Positions 38,537 to 49,980 of a stretch of DNA of 64,000 nucleotides are shown here, in pieces. A program made the translations under genes and the position numbers. Each line of letters begins with the position of its first letter. Positions within the stretch are counted from its first letter, which is position 1. Source of the stretch: Arctopsyche grandis (taxonomy: Eukaryota > Arthropoda > Insecta > Trichoptera > Hydropsychidae); the NCBI RefSeq assembly GCF_051622035.1, contig NC_135358.1, positions 4,541,501 to 4,605,500 of the forward strand. The letters run 5' to 3'. Under the pieces are notes generated by a model. The model saw nothing but the letters and a program-made list of their open reading frames with translations. It did not search any database and was not told the origin of the DNA.

Positions 38537-39453
38537 CATATATATAAAGACGGTAATCTGTGTGTGTGTGTGTGTGTGTATGTGTGTGTATGTGTATGTG
38601 TGTGTGTGTGTGTGTGTATGTGTGTGTGTGTGTGTGTGTAAGTGTGGGTGTGTGTGTGTGTGTGTGTATGTGTGTGTGTGTGTGTGTGTAAGTGTGGGTG
38701 TGTGTGTATGGGTGTGTGTGTCCTAACTCTAGCCGAACATAATGAACGAATCGATAAAAATCGATAAATTCATTTTTCGACAAGACGACTTTGTCGCGAC
38801 TATCACCCTAAATAGCCTGAATATAGGTCTAAATTGAGCTAATGGTCACGGACATCACGCCAAATCCAATTCTTCATTTCGCCTTTTTTTTTAAACATTA
38901 ATTGAAATATTCCTTCTCGCCATATAAAAATACGTTATTTTAATAATTTCATTTAGCGAGGTTTTGAACCATTTTTTTATATATTTATTTTTAATTAAAT
39001 TTAAATTTAAATTATTAATATTTTGACGATATTCGAGAAAAAAATTGATTTCATTCATCGCGGGTGCCGGGAATCGAACCTCGGACCCTCCGATCCAAAC
39101 GTAATGTTCTCAAGAGCCCGCGCCGCATGCCATATCCTCGCCCAGAATACGTGTTGTAAATACACATAATATGTATATGCACGTAATTTGTTATGTGTAA
39201 TAATAATATTCAACGTTACGAGGTCAATGACCATTTGGGTATAGTCGGAAAATATTACATTTTGTTAACTTTAATTAACATCTTGTTAACGTTAACTTTA
39301 AGAATTGAAAATTATTACAAACAAAGAATTGAAAACTATCTATGAGAGTCTACGAAAATAACGGTTCCGTTTCCGGATTTTTTTTTTTAGTTTTATACGG
39401 GTATATAATAATTTTATACCCATACGATGATATTTCATCGGGCTATTCACTAG
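38537..39453 (+). mobile_element. Helitron-like non-autonomous element A, full copy
   Basis: Starts CATATATATAAAGACGGTAA, carries a long (TG)n tract near the 5' end (38560-38721), a tRNA-like B-box segment in reverse (CCGGGAATCGAACCTC, about 39068-39083), and ends with hairpin CGATGA-TATT-TCATCG and GGGCTATTCACTAG followed by T. The hairpin about 11 nt before CTAG and the A/T insertion context fit Helitron or Helentron ends; a microsatellite near one end is known in DINE-1-type elements. No protein is encoded. Confidence 0.68.
38560..38721. repeat. (TG)n/(TATG)n microsatellite with ~50-bp internal duplication
   Basis: The variant unit TAAGTGTGGGTGTGTG occurs twice about 50 bases apart within the TG tract. 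Confidence 0.93.
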
Positions 39454-40412
39454 TATATCTATATTTATACTATTTCAAATAAAAGTAGGCATTAATGTGT
39501 TGAAAAATCAATCACTATCCAAATATCATATCAAGCTGTACTTGAATATTATATAAATTAAATCAATCTAAGCAAACACCTTTCCCAAATTAGTCTACTT
39601 CAGCGAGCAAACTTCCATATAAGTACATAGTTCGACTTAAAAACGTAAAAAACTACGATTCTACAGTTTTTCATTGACTACAAGGGGGAAAAGTCCGAAT
39701 GCGAGCTTTTTTGAATTTCTCTTTACACTCGCGCGTCCTTTCTCAGCTGGAGCTTTAAGCCATTGACCGAAAGCTTCGAAAGCCTTCCGCCTGTCAGGCG
39801 TGAATGAGCTTCGGAGAGCCCTCTGTTTATGCGTTTTAAATAGCCACGAAAGGGTCAGACGAGCCGGAACGTTACGAGGTTCGGCCCTGCATTAACCATT
39901 GAACGAATTCATTGAAAAAAACGGTCCTGAACTAGTACAAAAAAATAAAATAAAGAGAAGAAAAAAAAACCACCCCCATGGGACGGGTTCCAGGCTAAAA
40001 ACCCCTCGCCCTTATATAGAGTAACGCTAACCCTTTCGTCTCGGCGCCCGAGACCGGACACATCAAAGGACACAAAAGGACAATTACGCTAAATCGCACG
40101 GAGGGTTTTTAAAAAAATCGCGAGTTTTTGATTTACGTTTCGCGATTTGTTAGTATTCAGCGTTCGGCTGCAGGCCAAAAACACACGGCCATATCGCTCA
40201 GTTAGCCGAGCTTCCAGAAGTGAAAGGTCGTAAATCAAGGCCCGCTCTCGCGCGTTCATTTTTGACGCGGACGAATCGATCTTTGCGAATTTCTGCTACG
40301 TTTTAATTAAAATTTTAAATAGCCACTATGTTCCGTTGAATTGTGGAAGTTGTTTTTGTATGAAAACCAATTTGATTGCGTTTTGAAATTTTCGATGGTG
40401 AACTTTTTACAG

Positions 40413-40481
40413 GTCGACGGACGAGAAGCAGCAACTCTGTCAGTCAATCACCATCGTCTGCGGTGGACGAATTCACGAATG
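40413..40481 (+). CDS. DIP exon 2: 69-nt phase-symmetric linker exon (candidate cassette)
   Basis: A 69-nt open segment between a good acceptor (CTTTTTACAG, 40412) and a GTAATT donor (40482). Entered in phase 1 it also leaves in phase 1, so including or skipping it keeps the reading frame from exon 1 to exon 3. It encodes about 23 residues of low-complexity polar linker (RRTRSSNSVSQSPSSAVDEF...) between the signal peptide and Ig1. Its base composition is clearly richer in G+C than the flanking intron, and it has no stop in the required frame although stops are frequent nearby. Family members commonly have a variable segment before Ig1. No domain is present, so the call depends on frame and splice signals alone. 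Confidence 0.62.
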
Positions 40482-40836
40482 GTAATTAAAAACAATGTTT
40501 TCAAAATTATTTAATTAATGATATTTACATTTTGTTTTTTTTTTTATAATATTTGCTTTTTTATTTTTGTAATATAGAATTAATTAATTTTCTGAATATT
40601 TTTAACCGCCCTACTACAAAAACTATTTGACACGTTTCATGTAATTATTAAATTTGAATTACACATATGTATCTATTAAAAACAAACTATTAAAAAAAAT
40701 ATATCTATTAAAAAAATCTATTGGAAATACATAAATATATGCGTTTATTAATTAACAATATTCATTAAATAATAACTAGAGGACAAACCTCATAATAAAG
40801 CATTGTTTAGCTTGAAGAATATTGTATGTACATATA

Positions 40837-41179
40837 AGCCGTCTAGTTTCAAAACCAGATAGATCCATTTTTTTCAATTTTCATTTTATGTTATTTTTGT
40901 TAGGTCAAAATACGGATCCATGTTGGCCTAGTAAGAAAGTTCAAATCAATTTACATCCTATTGAATTACTTAGCTAAAGTCATGGTTTGTTTCAAAATCA
41001 GATAAGTCTCGTAGTTATTGGTCAAAAGTGAAAATACAGTCAAGGATGTAAACATCTATCTACCAGTTTATATAAAATATTTAAAAAAATCAAAATTAAA
41101 ATTATGCTAGTTATAAGTTTTTCCTTGTTCTGGAAAAATTTCTAAAAACTGACTTATCTGGTTTTGAAACTAGACGGCT
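40837..41179. mobile_element. 343-bp element with 25-bp perfect terminal inverted repeats
   Basis: The ends AGCCGTCTAGTTTCAAAACC (plus AGATA) at 40837-40861 recur as an exact reverse complement at 41155-41179. A related internal motif (GTTTCAAAATCAGATAAGTC) lies at about 40990-41009. CATAT occurs on both outer flanks with one extra base on the left, so a 5-bp target duplication is possible but not clean. No coding capacity. Superfamily unassigned. Confidence 0.8.
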
Positions 41180-41641
41180 CATATGTATTACAATTAAACT
41201 TCAGTCCAATATCTTTGAGCAACCAATAACTTAATTTTATAAACAAAATGTAGAAGAGGCTTGTTCTTAAAAACTTTTTTTTTTACTATTTTATTTTTAC
41301 GTTTTAGTTTTACAGAACTTTATTTTTAAATATTTACAATTTTATGTAATCATTATTTACAAACTATTTTAATTTGTTTATTTATTGGGTAAATACGAAG
41401 AGCCCTATTAATTGAGAATTCACCGGAGACAAACTTTTGTCATGCGTATGGCAAAGTCTGAGGTTATGTACATACGTCATCTGTCAAAAACAAATTCTAT
41501 CATTATAACCAAAAAACTACGGAAAAAACTCTGTTAAGGTAATTACGACTACTACGAGATAACGATTATTACGAGAAAAATCGGCATATTAAGGACCACT
41601 AAATAAATGAGTCATTATATTTTCGAGAAATATTTCGCAAA

Positions 41642-42189
41642 ACATTAACGCCGACAGGCGTTGTATTTTTGGCATGTACAAATTAAACAAGAATCCTACC
41701 TGCTAAGCTTTTCCAGGTAGCATTGAAAAAAAATTGCATTGAAAAAGGTGGTATAAACCGTGTCATTCATTTGTCAACGTATATTAAGACTGGTTTACAC
41801 TGGAATTTCTGAATTTATAACCATAGCAGAATTTAACGATGGAAATCGCTAACTACTGAGTATTTTAGATTGTGGTTTGGCATTTACATAGATTGTGAGC
41901 ATCACATTTTAACAACAATGAAGAAGATGGAACTTGTTTTGGAAAAATACATTCAGTAATATACTTCTTTTGTTTATTTTATATGATTGCAAGATATATT
42001 AGAGAGTCTAAACACACCTTTACAATCCTCGAAATCCTCGGCGGTAGTGATCTAGGGTTTGTTTGTATTAGCTTCAATTTTTATACCTGCTTTCTATTGG
42101 ATTTCTAAATAATTCTAGTCGGAAATGTTGGCGAAATTTTCAGCGTGACGGGCTTTCAACAGAAAAGACATCAGCATTCAAAGGGTTAA
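41642..42189 (-). mobile_element. piggyBac-type non-autonomous element, one end lost
   Basis: The right end reads CAGCATTCAAAGGG-TTAA (42172-42189). The interior matches the 49212-49845 element in reverse (for example ATAGCAGAATTTAACGATGG, ACTGAGTATTTTAGATTGTG, CTAGGGTTTGTTTGTATTAG). The left inverted end and its TTAA are missing. Confidence 0.78.
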
Positions 42190-45100
42190 ACGCGAAACAT
42201 TATATTTAACCTGAATCACACTGAAATAGTGTTTTTAGAGCTGAAAATTAAACTTCCGCCACTTTCAAATATATGTAACAGCTCATATGTACGTTCATAT
42301 GTATGTTATGTTTCTTTATTTACATATTACATAATATTACCTTAATACGCCACTATGGCCGAGCATTTAAATTTTGCCCAAATATATCTATTGTTAAAAG
42401 GTTAAGCAAAAACATGCAAACATACATATATTTAAAAAAATATCGAATTATCTTGTCTTTAACAACGGTGGATACAATATTTTAAAAATGTGTTGAATTA
42501 ATTTAATTTCAATTTAATTCAGTGGGGGAAAATTAATTTCAAACAAATTATGTAACAGTTTTCTATATGAATTTTATACTCACATACTCGTATGTATTTA
42601 TGAAGTAAGTTCAAAATTTGCTAAAATCACTTTCGAGCAAAAACATTCGATCAAATGAACCTCGTATTAATTTCCATATAAAACTATAAACAGGAGATCT
42701 TCGGGCATAAAATGATTTTACTTACATATAGTTTCTCACATAAATTATAAGATACGTCTCGTGTTTTTGTCTTGTAAAGTAGTATCCCACAACTACATAA
42801 ATCAAATATGATTAAATAACATTATCTTGCGAATACCTACGCCATTCAATACCTTTATACATACATATATTGGAATCTTGGAGATTCACCGGTCGGAAAC
42901 TTGGCAACTTTTACAAGTCGAGCATTATGCGATATTACGTATATCATACGAAACGTTCGCGCGGAAATTTCATATTTCGAATTCATCTCCTCGTCAAACA
43001 GACAGGCAATAATATATTTTCGGAGAGTCTTTTTTAATTATGAGACGGTCACAAAACGCAGTTTAAATATTTCATGAGGACGCTCTCTCGTCTTTATTTC
43101 TTTATTCTGTTTGTACGGCTCCGATCCTTTATGCGGGGATGTGTTGATCTTGCGGCTTCCGCGCAAAACTCGCCCTTATACGGTCTCCCAAGAAAGGGAG
43201 GCCCAGCAGAGGGGTGGGAGGGAGACCCTGCGAATGGAGGAAGGGGGAGGTAATTTGGACGAAGCATTCATCGTCGTAGGTGGAGGAAGATGAAAGAAGG
43301 TTACGTGTTTTATTGTCGTCTAATTTTGGTTTATGGCCCTATTCCGGAATACGGCTCAGGAGGTTGCGCGCCCTTCGACTTGTACGCCCCTGGCCCTTGG
43401 GCTTAATACGCAGCCGACGCGAAATATTTGTTTGGCATCCGATTCGATAAAGCAAGGAGCCAACCCAGAATTAAATTGATAAAAATAATATAAAATAGAA
43501 TACGGGTACACATTCTCTCTTTATGCGATGAAAATGAAAACTCGCATTACCTTTGACAAACAAAATGTGTTGATCCCTTTTATATGTTCTGAGTATTACA
43601 CAAACATGCGTTTTCCAATTTCATTAGCGAATATTTCAATATATAATTTAGATTGATTCAAGGGCCTAATGTACTTTTAACGTCAATGTCATTATGCTCG
43701 TTAGAGAAATCATATCATGTAGAATGTTTAAATATTCAAAAGACAGTATATTAATTTATGCAACTAAATTTAGAAATATATAAGGCTCTATCTTTTTTGA
43801 TTTTCTTCTTATGGAATTTGTTATGAAAGACGTATTATGTATATTTTAAGACGCACATGAAAACTCAATTTTGTTTATGTTGTTTGATCCTCTTGTATGT
43901 ATAATACCGATAAAATACATACAATGGTATTATTTTTCAAAAGAGAAATATAATTCTATGTATGTAAAGGTATAAGTGCCTAACAGTATTTAAGTAAAAA
44001 TATACATTTATTTTATCAAGGCATTGTATTATTATCATCATACAAAAAATAAGCTTTTTAGCATGTGACTCAATCATAAAATATTTAGATTAAAATATTC
44101 ATGCTATTGCAATGTTTGAACTGTGATTAAAAAAATATATAAAAACTATCAATAAAATATCAAGCTTTTTTATCAATTAAACTATTACAAATATTTAATC
44201 AAATATATAATATTTGTTAATACAGAAACAATGTGTATTGATTTGAAGAAGCTACAACTTAACCATTTTTTGAAGTCGCACAACAAATATCAGAATATTC
44301 AATTTTACACTAAAAATTAATATTGAAGTTTTAAAAGATATATATTTTTTCTTCCCATATCCAATCTTTATAATTTTATCATTTTACATGAAGTAGATTT
44401 TTTATATAAATATAAATATGCTTTCCTTTGCTTGCCTTTTTATATCCATTATATGAAAATTTTTACATTTAGTTGTATTAATTTATACCTATATTGTTGT
44501 AAATAATAAGGAAAAAAATATTATTATTCTTCAAAACAAGGATTGAAACCTAAAAATACCAATTTTCAATTTCATTTTAAATTCAATCGAATATGCTAAA
44601 ATGAATCTACATTGTAGTTTTTTTTATATAAAGTGGTTTTATTTCAACACCGTTTACGTTATTTCATTTCCTATAGCATAAACGCTCAAAATCATTGTTT
44701 TTATTTTGCGTGGATTACAACACGAGAAAATGTATCCTTTTTGATGATCGGGAAATTCGAGACGTAGCAAACGTGTCACTTTGGCGCACACTGAGTTTAT
44801 TTTCCCCCTGTCATTTTCGATAGTTGAAAAACAAAAATATCCGATATGTTTATTTTAAGCCGCATTTTCCAGAACGAAACCATCCACGTACACAGTATAC
44901 CTAATAGTATCGATCGTGTCTCGCGTGACACATTCTAGAGAGCATAGGAAATTGTATCATCGCATTGCCGATGAATGCGACACAGTTTGTTATGGCTCTA
45001 ATGATTTTTCGTGACGAAAGTCATAAGTGCGGCTATCGTGTGACGAAAATCTACGGAAACTGCAAATTTTCCACCGATGAAAACTCGTTAAGTCGTGCCC

Positions 45101-45934
45101 TGCTCGTAAAAGCTAAACAACAACAGGTGCCTTGCTTTATGCGTTCACGTGATTCGACACACTTGACCGAGCAACTGGTTGATTACTATTACAATTAACA
45201 TGATTGCCGTCTGCAAATGCTGATTTTATTTTATGCAATAATACAAAAGACATCTCAATGTATATATGTAGAATATTTGACTAAATTAGCGAAATCGGAA
45301 GTACGTGAATCCTGCAGCAGAACTATTATTAACGTTCATTTATGTATGAACATTACGTAAACATCTAAGCTAAGCACAATTAAAGCTACGAAAATAACTA
45401 CATATACTATAATAATATACAAATTTTAAATAATGACGCTTTAATTTAATGTGTGTAACATTTTAAGTGCATATATACATATGTATGTATGTATGTACAT
45501 ATGTTCTAGTCTAAAAGAAGTGGTTTTTTGCATAATAAACTACATATGTATATCAAAAAAGTTGAATTTTTTTCTAATGTATATATGTATAAACTCTATT
45601 TAAGTACTTTAGAGACCACATTTTTTTCAACAAAACATAAATTCATCAAAACGCGTATCTACTTTAGAGTAAATTTAATTTAATACGAAAAATGATAATT
45701 ATATGCACACCGATGTATTTGTATTTCTCAATGATGCCAGTTTCTGAGGATTATCACCGATGCATATCGCTTCGTCACAAATGAAGAGATCCACAAGGAC
45801 CTTAAAATCAAAAAAGTAAAAGAAATCATCCGAGAATGCGCCGGGACATTATCTGAAGAGCAACGATATCACTGGTGATGATTTATCGGGAATCGATAAG
45901 ATAGCACCAAAAAAAAAAATAAAAATGATGCCAT

Positions 45935-46246
45935 TACAGGTAGCCCATGAACAACACCTGTTATTATACTTGCATATACATAAATTTAAAATCATATTCA
46001 AATAGTGGTGAAAAATAGTAGGTTGGACGGTATTTGACAATTTCAATGAGGAACCGTTTCAACATTGAAGTTAGATACATTTCCGAATTCTAATAGAAAA
46101 CGATCGACAAAGTCACAAATATCCAAATCTGACCAGCAGTACAACAAAAATACTTTAAATTATATTATTTTTCAATCCAGCACTTGAGCACGGGAGCCTC
46201 TCGGCATTTAAGCAAACACCAAGCTACATATTATATTGCTGGTTAT
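45935..46246 (-). mobile_element. Diverged SINE
   Basis: Shares CAAATAGTGGTGAAAAATAG, GAACCGTTTCAACATTGA, CCAAATCTGACCAGCAGTAC and a decayed head (GGAGCCTCTCGGCATTTAAG) with the full copies. Confidence 0.7.
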
Positions 46247-46324
46247 TTATTTGTATTATATATTAATTATAATACCAAAAATACAAATTTGGTCGAAAAA
46301 AAAAAATAATAAATTTGTTAATGT

Positions 46325-46455
46325 TGAGTTTTCAGTGTCTCGTAATTCAATGACTTACGTAATAAAAATGCTGCATTGTTTGTAATTGGCCAGGAAGGCA
46401 CATTGGGATTTACTTGCTAGGCCTTCCTGGTATATATGTATATAATAAAAATAAA
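46325..46455 (+). mobile_element. SINE 3' fragment with terminal hairpin
   Basis: CAGTGTCTCGTAATTCAATG, then CCAGGAAGGCACATTGGG...TAGGCCTTCCTGG. The stem CCAGGAAGGC/GCCTTCCTGG is intact. Confidence 0.78.
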
Positions 46456-46555
46456 AATAAAATATTTGTATAGTGAATCAAGCTAAAAATATTTCTTTAC
46501 AATTCAAGCGACCTTAATCACTGTAGATATGATACATACAAAAAGTAAGTAAAGG

Positions 46556-46985
46556 CTAAAAAAACGATCGATAAACGTCAGGAAGAACTTCGAGGGAGTA
46601 TTTTCAAACGTGTTTAATACGATTTTTTTTCACTTCCACTTGCAAAATGGCAAAATATGAAAATGATCGGATAAGAGCATTGATGTATAATACACTAAAT
46701 GGGCCCAGACGTGTTATTTTGGACGGAGATCTTGTCTTCACTAACTGAGGGGTGCGGGGGGTTTAACTACCGGGGAAGTTGGGTTTTTTTCCCTACGACG
46801 CAGCGGTACCTACCTACCTACTAAGAGAAACTGTGCATGCGCCATTTATTTTGCATGCGCCAAAAGGGAGACAAGTATAACACGTGAGGGCGGATCTAGT
46901 GTATTATACATCAATGGATAAGAGCCAAAATTTTTCTTGACTAGTGATCGTAAGCGAAAGTAAAAAGAGGTTAGTAATAAAATAG
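46556..46985 (+). repeat. Family C repeat interrupted by a 239-bp element
   Basis: GATAAACGTCAGGAAGAACT...GGCAAAATATGAAAATGATC-GGATAAGAG is split by the insertion at 46678-46916 and resumes at GATAAGAGCCAAAATTTTTC. The intact family order at 34905-34980 shows the pre-insertion state. Confidence 0.8.
46678..46916. mobile_element. 239-bp hAT-type MITE with 20-bp perfect TIRs and 8-bp target duplication
   Basis: Left end CATTGATGTATAATACACTA (46678-46697) is the exact reverse complement of the right end (46897-46916). GATAAGAG flanks it on both sides (46670-46677 and 46917-46924). An 8-bp duplication fits the hAT superfamily. The interior is GC-richer, with TGCATGCGCCA repeated twice (about 46832-46862) and TACC repeats; it has no frame. 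Perfect ends and duplication imply a fairly recent insertion. Confidence 0.9.
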
Positions 46986-47059
46986 ACAATTTTTCAAAGA
47001 TAACTCATTCTCAAATATTTTGTTTAAATGACTAACAAATTATTCTACCGTGATTTTAT

Positions 47060-47210
47060 CATTGAACTATATATTATTACTTAATCTATGTACGTAGTAA
47101 CAATAGATGAAGTTTTGTGATCAAGCGAAAATTCGAACTCGAGACTTTGACTGATTCAAAGTCAGAATCGATCACTGATCACGTTGTCATGATCTAGAAA
47201 AAATGTGTGG
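47060..47210 (-). repeat. Family B repeat, copy 2
   Basis: Reverse of the 3098-3245 block, ending at GATCTAGAAAAAATGTGTGG next to a GTGTGTCTGTG tract, beyond which family E begins. Confidence 0.7.
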
Positions 47211-47269
47211 GTCTTTGTGTGTGTCTGTGTGTCTGTGTATTTTGGGGATTATTCTTCTATCAATGTGTT

Positions 47270-48075
47270 GAAAAAAAATCACTCAGTTTAATAAACTGGA
47301 AATGGGATTTTTTCCTCTCAGAAAGTTCAAAAATGGTGTGGCCACTATTCTGTTCACACCCCTTAACGTATCAAGCTGAAAATTTGTATTTGTATTTTTT
47401 TTATATACTACCTTAGAGCTGATAAAGATTTGGTCCGAATTTGTAAACCGGAAGTGGTATTTTTTTTTAAAACAATATTTCATTTTTTTATTCTGACATT
47501 TTAAATTATTTTAATCTTCTTCATATTTATTGCGTATAATACTGATAGTGATTATAAGTAAGAAAAAAAATTGAACAAAATCCGACAGCCGGAAGTAGAA
47601 CTTTTGTCTTGTGCAAGTTTCCATACATTTGCGCTCAATTTGTATCGAAAATGCTGTCATAGCTATTAGTATTTCATAATACTGCCGGTATGTGCGAATA
47701 TGTCGGTACGGTTCAATATCGAATTTTGTTTTGTGACCTTCTTATATTCCTCAAATACATAGATAAAGTCATGGGTTTGGTCAACCGGAAGAATAACTTT
47801 TGTCTTGTTAAACTGAAACTTAGTATCGGTTACTGAAATTCCTATCGATATTACATAATTTTTTTTCAAATTTTTAGTTGCTACCTCCCCTTATACTAGG
47901 TGTCCTCTTTATAAGTTTTTGAATTAAATTATCTCCCAAACCACGAACTGAAACGGACTGAAAATTTTTTACCTATAATAGAAATTATAAACTATATAAC
48001 CTAAAATTTTTTGAATATTTTTTCCTGAACCGGAACTAGTACTTTTACTCTAGAAAATCGAGGTTTTTTTATTGT
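47270..48075 (-). repeat. Family E repeat, reversed and circularly permuted copy
   Basis: Cores like CCGGAAGT occur at about 47299, 47449, 47591, 47785 and 48029. Monomers correspond to those at 6970-7960, but the block equivalent to 7651-7850 precedes rather than follows the block equivalent to 7055-7353 when read in the same direction. Confidence 0.7.
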
Positions 48076-48964
48076 TTTATTACTTAATGAAATATATAAC
48101 ACGTACATACATACGTGCATAATTTCCCCATTCATATAGTGACATGGAATTTATTCGCCAGCGATTGAGAATCGGCGATATTCCCGCTGTGTCAACAAGA
48201 TTGAACAGGGCCAGCTCTAGGTGATGCATGGGCCCACGTCACGTGAAGTTTAGACGTAATGGAGGCAACTTCGCCGATTTATAGCAACAATCACGCCCGC
48301 TTGTTCAAACGTTTCGCTCCACTTCTGTCCTTCCATAACACTCTCCACCTTGACACGATTAATCCGCAGAAAAAGAACGAGCCCAAAACAACGATAAATA
48401 CAATAAAAACGTTTGTGTATTTGCATTCGACGCTCTCTATGTACATATCTCTACTTGTGTTATATTTTTCCGTAGCAGTTTCCGTGTCGAAAATGCTATT
48501 AAAATCAAATCGGACTGACATGAGAAATACATAGTACATAGCGATATTCTCTACTTTGGGCGATATTCGTGACTGGATACTTTTCATACGTCTGTATGAA
48601 AATTGTATCGTGTTTTTAAACTGAAATTCTTGTCATAAAACGGATCGTATCCGTACGAGTCGATTTTTTTTAACATCAACCCGTATCTATATTTAACGAT
48701 CTATTTTGGTTGTGTATGAATTATTCAGAATGTACGTGAATTTGTTTAGATGAAAAAATGAGAAACTCAGTTTTTACAACGCACTTCAACCGTGTAATAT
48801 GTTTATTATTCATATTTTCTATGGAAAAAGGATGAATACAAACCGTTTCAAACTACATATACATACATAGATAATCGAAAGGTGTGAATATATTTTTTAA
48901 ATTTTTGACCTTTCATAAGAAATGATCCACATTGAAAACGTATGCATGAATTTCGCTGCATTTT

Positions 48965-49980
48965 TGATTTTGACTTTTAAATACTATTTATTATTACTTA
49001 ATTATGTTCAAAATACATCTTATATTTATTTTAACAGCTACTGATCTACTGATCGTTTTCTATTTTACATTTTTTTTCTATTTTTTTATTAGTAATTATG
49101 TATATGTAGTATTATATTATTTTAATGTTAATGTACAGCATAAAAAGCTCAAAAACCTAGTATTTACAATTCTTTTAAAATGCTCATAATACATTGTATA
49201 CATAATATTAACCCTTTGAATGCTGGTGTCATTTCTGTTAAAAGTCAAAAATTTTGCCGACATTTCCAATTAGAATTTTTTAGATATCCAATAAAAAGCA
49301 AGTATAAAAATTATAGTTAATCCAAAACAAACCCTAGATAGCTACCGCCAAGCATTTCGAGTGTTTTAAAGGTGTGTTTAGACTCTCTGATATATTTTGC
49401 AACAATATAAAATAAACAAAATAAGTCTATTAATTTATGTATTTTTTAAAATTAGTTCCATCTTATTCCGTGTTGCTAAAATTTAATGCTCTTAAAATTA
49501 ATGAAAATCGATCGCGTGACATGTATTGGGAAAATAACAGTATATTAAATGAGTTATGATTTTTCCAACAATCACCAATCCACAATCTAAAATACTCGGC
49601 AGTTAGGAATTTCCATCGGGTAATTCTGCTATGGTTATAAATTCATAAATTTTGGAGTACACGAGTCTTTATAAACGTAGACAAAGTATACGGATTATAC
49701 TACCCATGTTCAATGCATTTTTGTCCAATGCTACCTCTAAAGGCTTAGTATTCTTGTTTATCAAAATTACAACGCACACCGGCGTTCTTTAGGCCCATGG
49801 ACTTGTCGACAAAACGCCAATCGGCGTTGTTCAGCATTGAAAGGGTTAAAAGACTCTCTCAAGTCAATGATCTAACGCAGATTTTTTTAGGTAATCTGTG
49901 TTTATACCTGAAGGGTATAGACATTTTGTTGTAATCACTGAGATTCTTCACAAGTGGTTATTAGTGATTCTGTCATAGAA
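48965..49980 (+). repeat. Family D repeat interrupted by a TTAA element
   Basis: Left part 48965-49211 (AAATACTATTTATTATTACT...ACATAATATTAA) and right part 49846-49980 (TTAAAAGACTCTCTCAAGTC...TTCTTCACAAGTGG) flank the insertion. Joined in order they are collinear with the uninterrupted copy at 38085-38400. Confidence 0.8.
49212..49845. mobile_element. 634-bp piggyBac-type non-autonomous element
   Basis: TTAA (49208-49211 and 49846-49849) flanks inverted ends CCCTTTGAATGCTG and CAGCATTGAAAGGG (one mismatch). TTAA duplication plus CCCTTT ends are the piggyBac superfamily signature. No transposase frame is present. Other traces are at 41642-42189 and about 14524. Confidence 0.88.

Larger units (their letters stand above)
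18750..40412 (+). other. DIP intron 1 (about 21.7 kb), repeats plus GC-richer islands
   Basis: Very long first intron bounded by GTAAG at 18750 and TTTTTACAG at 40412. Listed separately are two CR1-like LINE relics, family C and D repeats, SINEs, a tRNA-like head, Helitron-like copies and microsatellites. The AT-rich remainder (for example 21060-21930, 22510-23480, 25530-27180, 29730-31430, 35480-35850, 35940-36480) shows nothing I can name. GC-richer, low-repeat islands stand out at about 25140-25530, 27190-27740, 29230-29720, 31940-32530, 33480-34250, 35000-35480, 36480-37060 and 39690-40330. Open frames inside them lack splice support or homology that I recognise. Large first introns of neuronal IgCAM genes often carry enhancers, but that role is an inference here. 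Confidence 0.75.

Noticed and set aside
38430..38783. 117-codon minus-strand frame rich in His/Thr
   Set aside because: It is a translation of the TG microsatellite.
44965..45198. 77-codon frame (MPMNATQFVMALM...)
   Set aside because: Looks moderately protein-like, but no family, no splice sites matching DIP phase and no repeat context; kept only as a note in intron 2.
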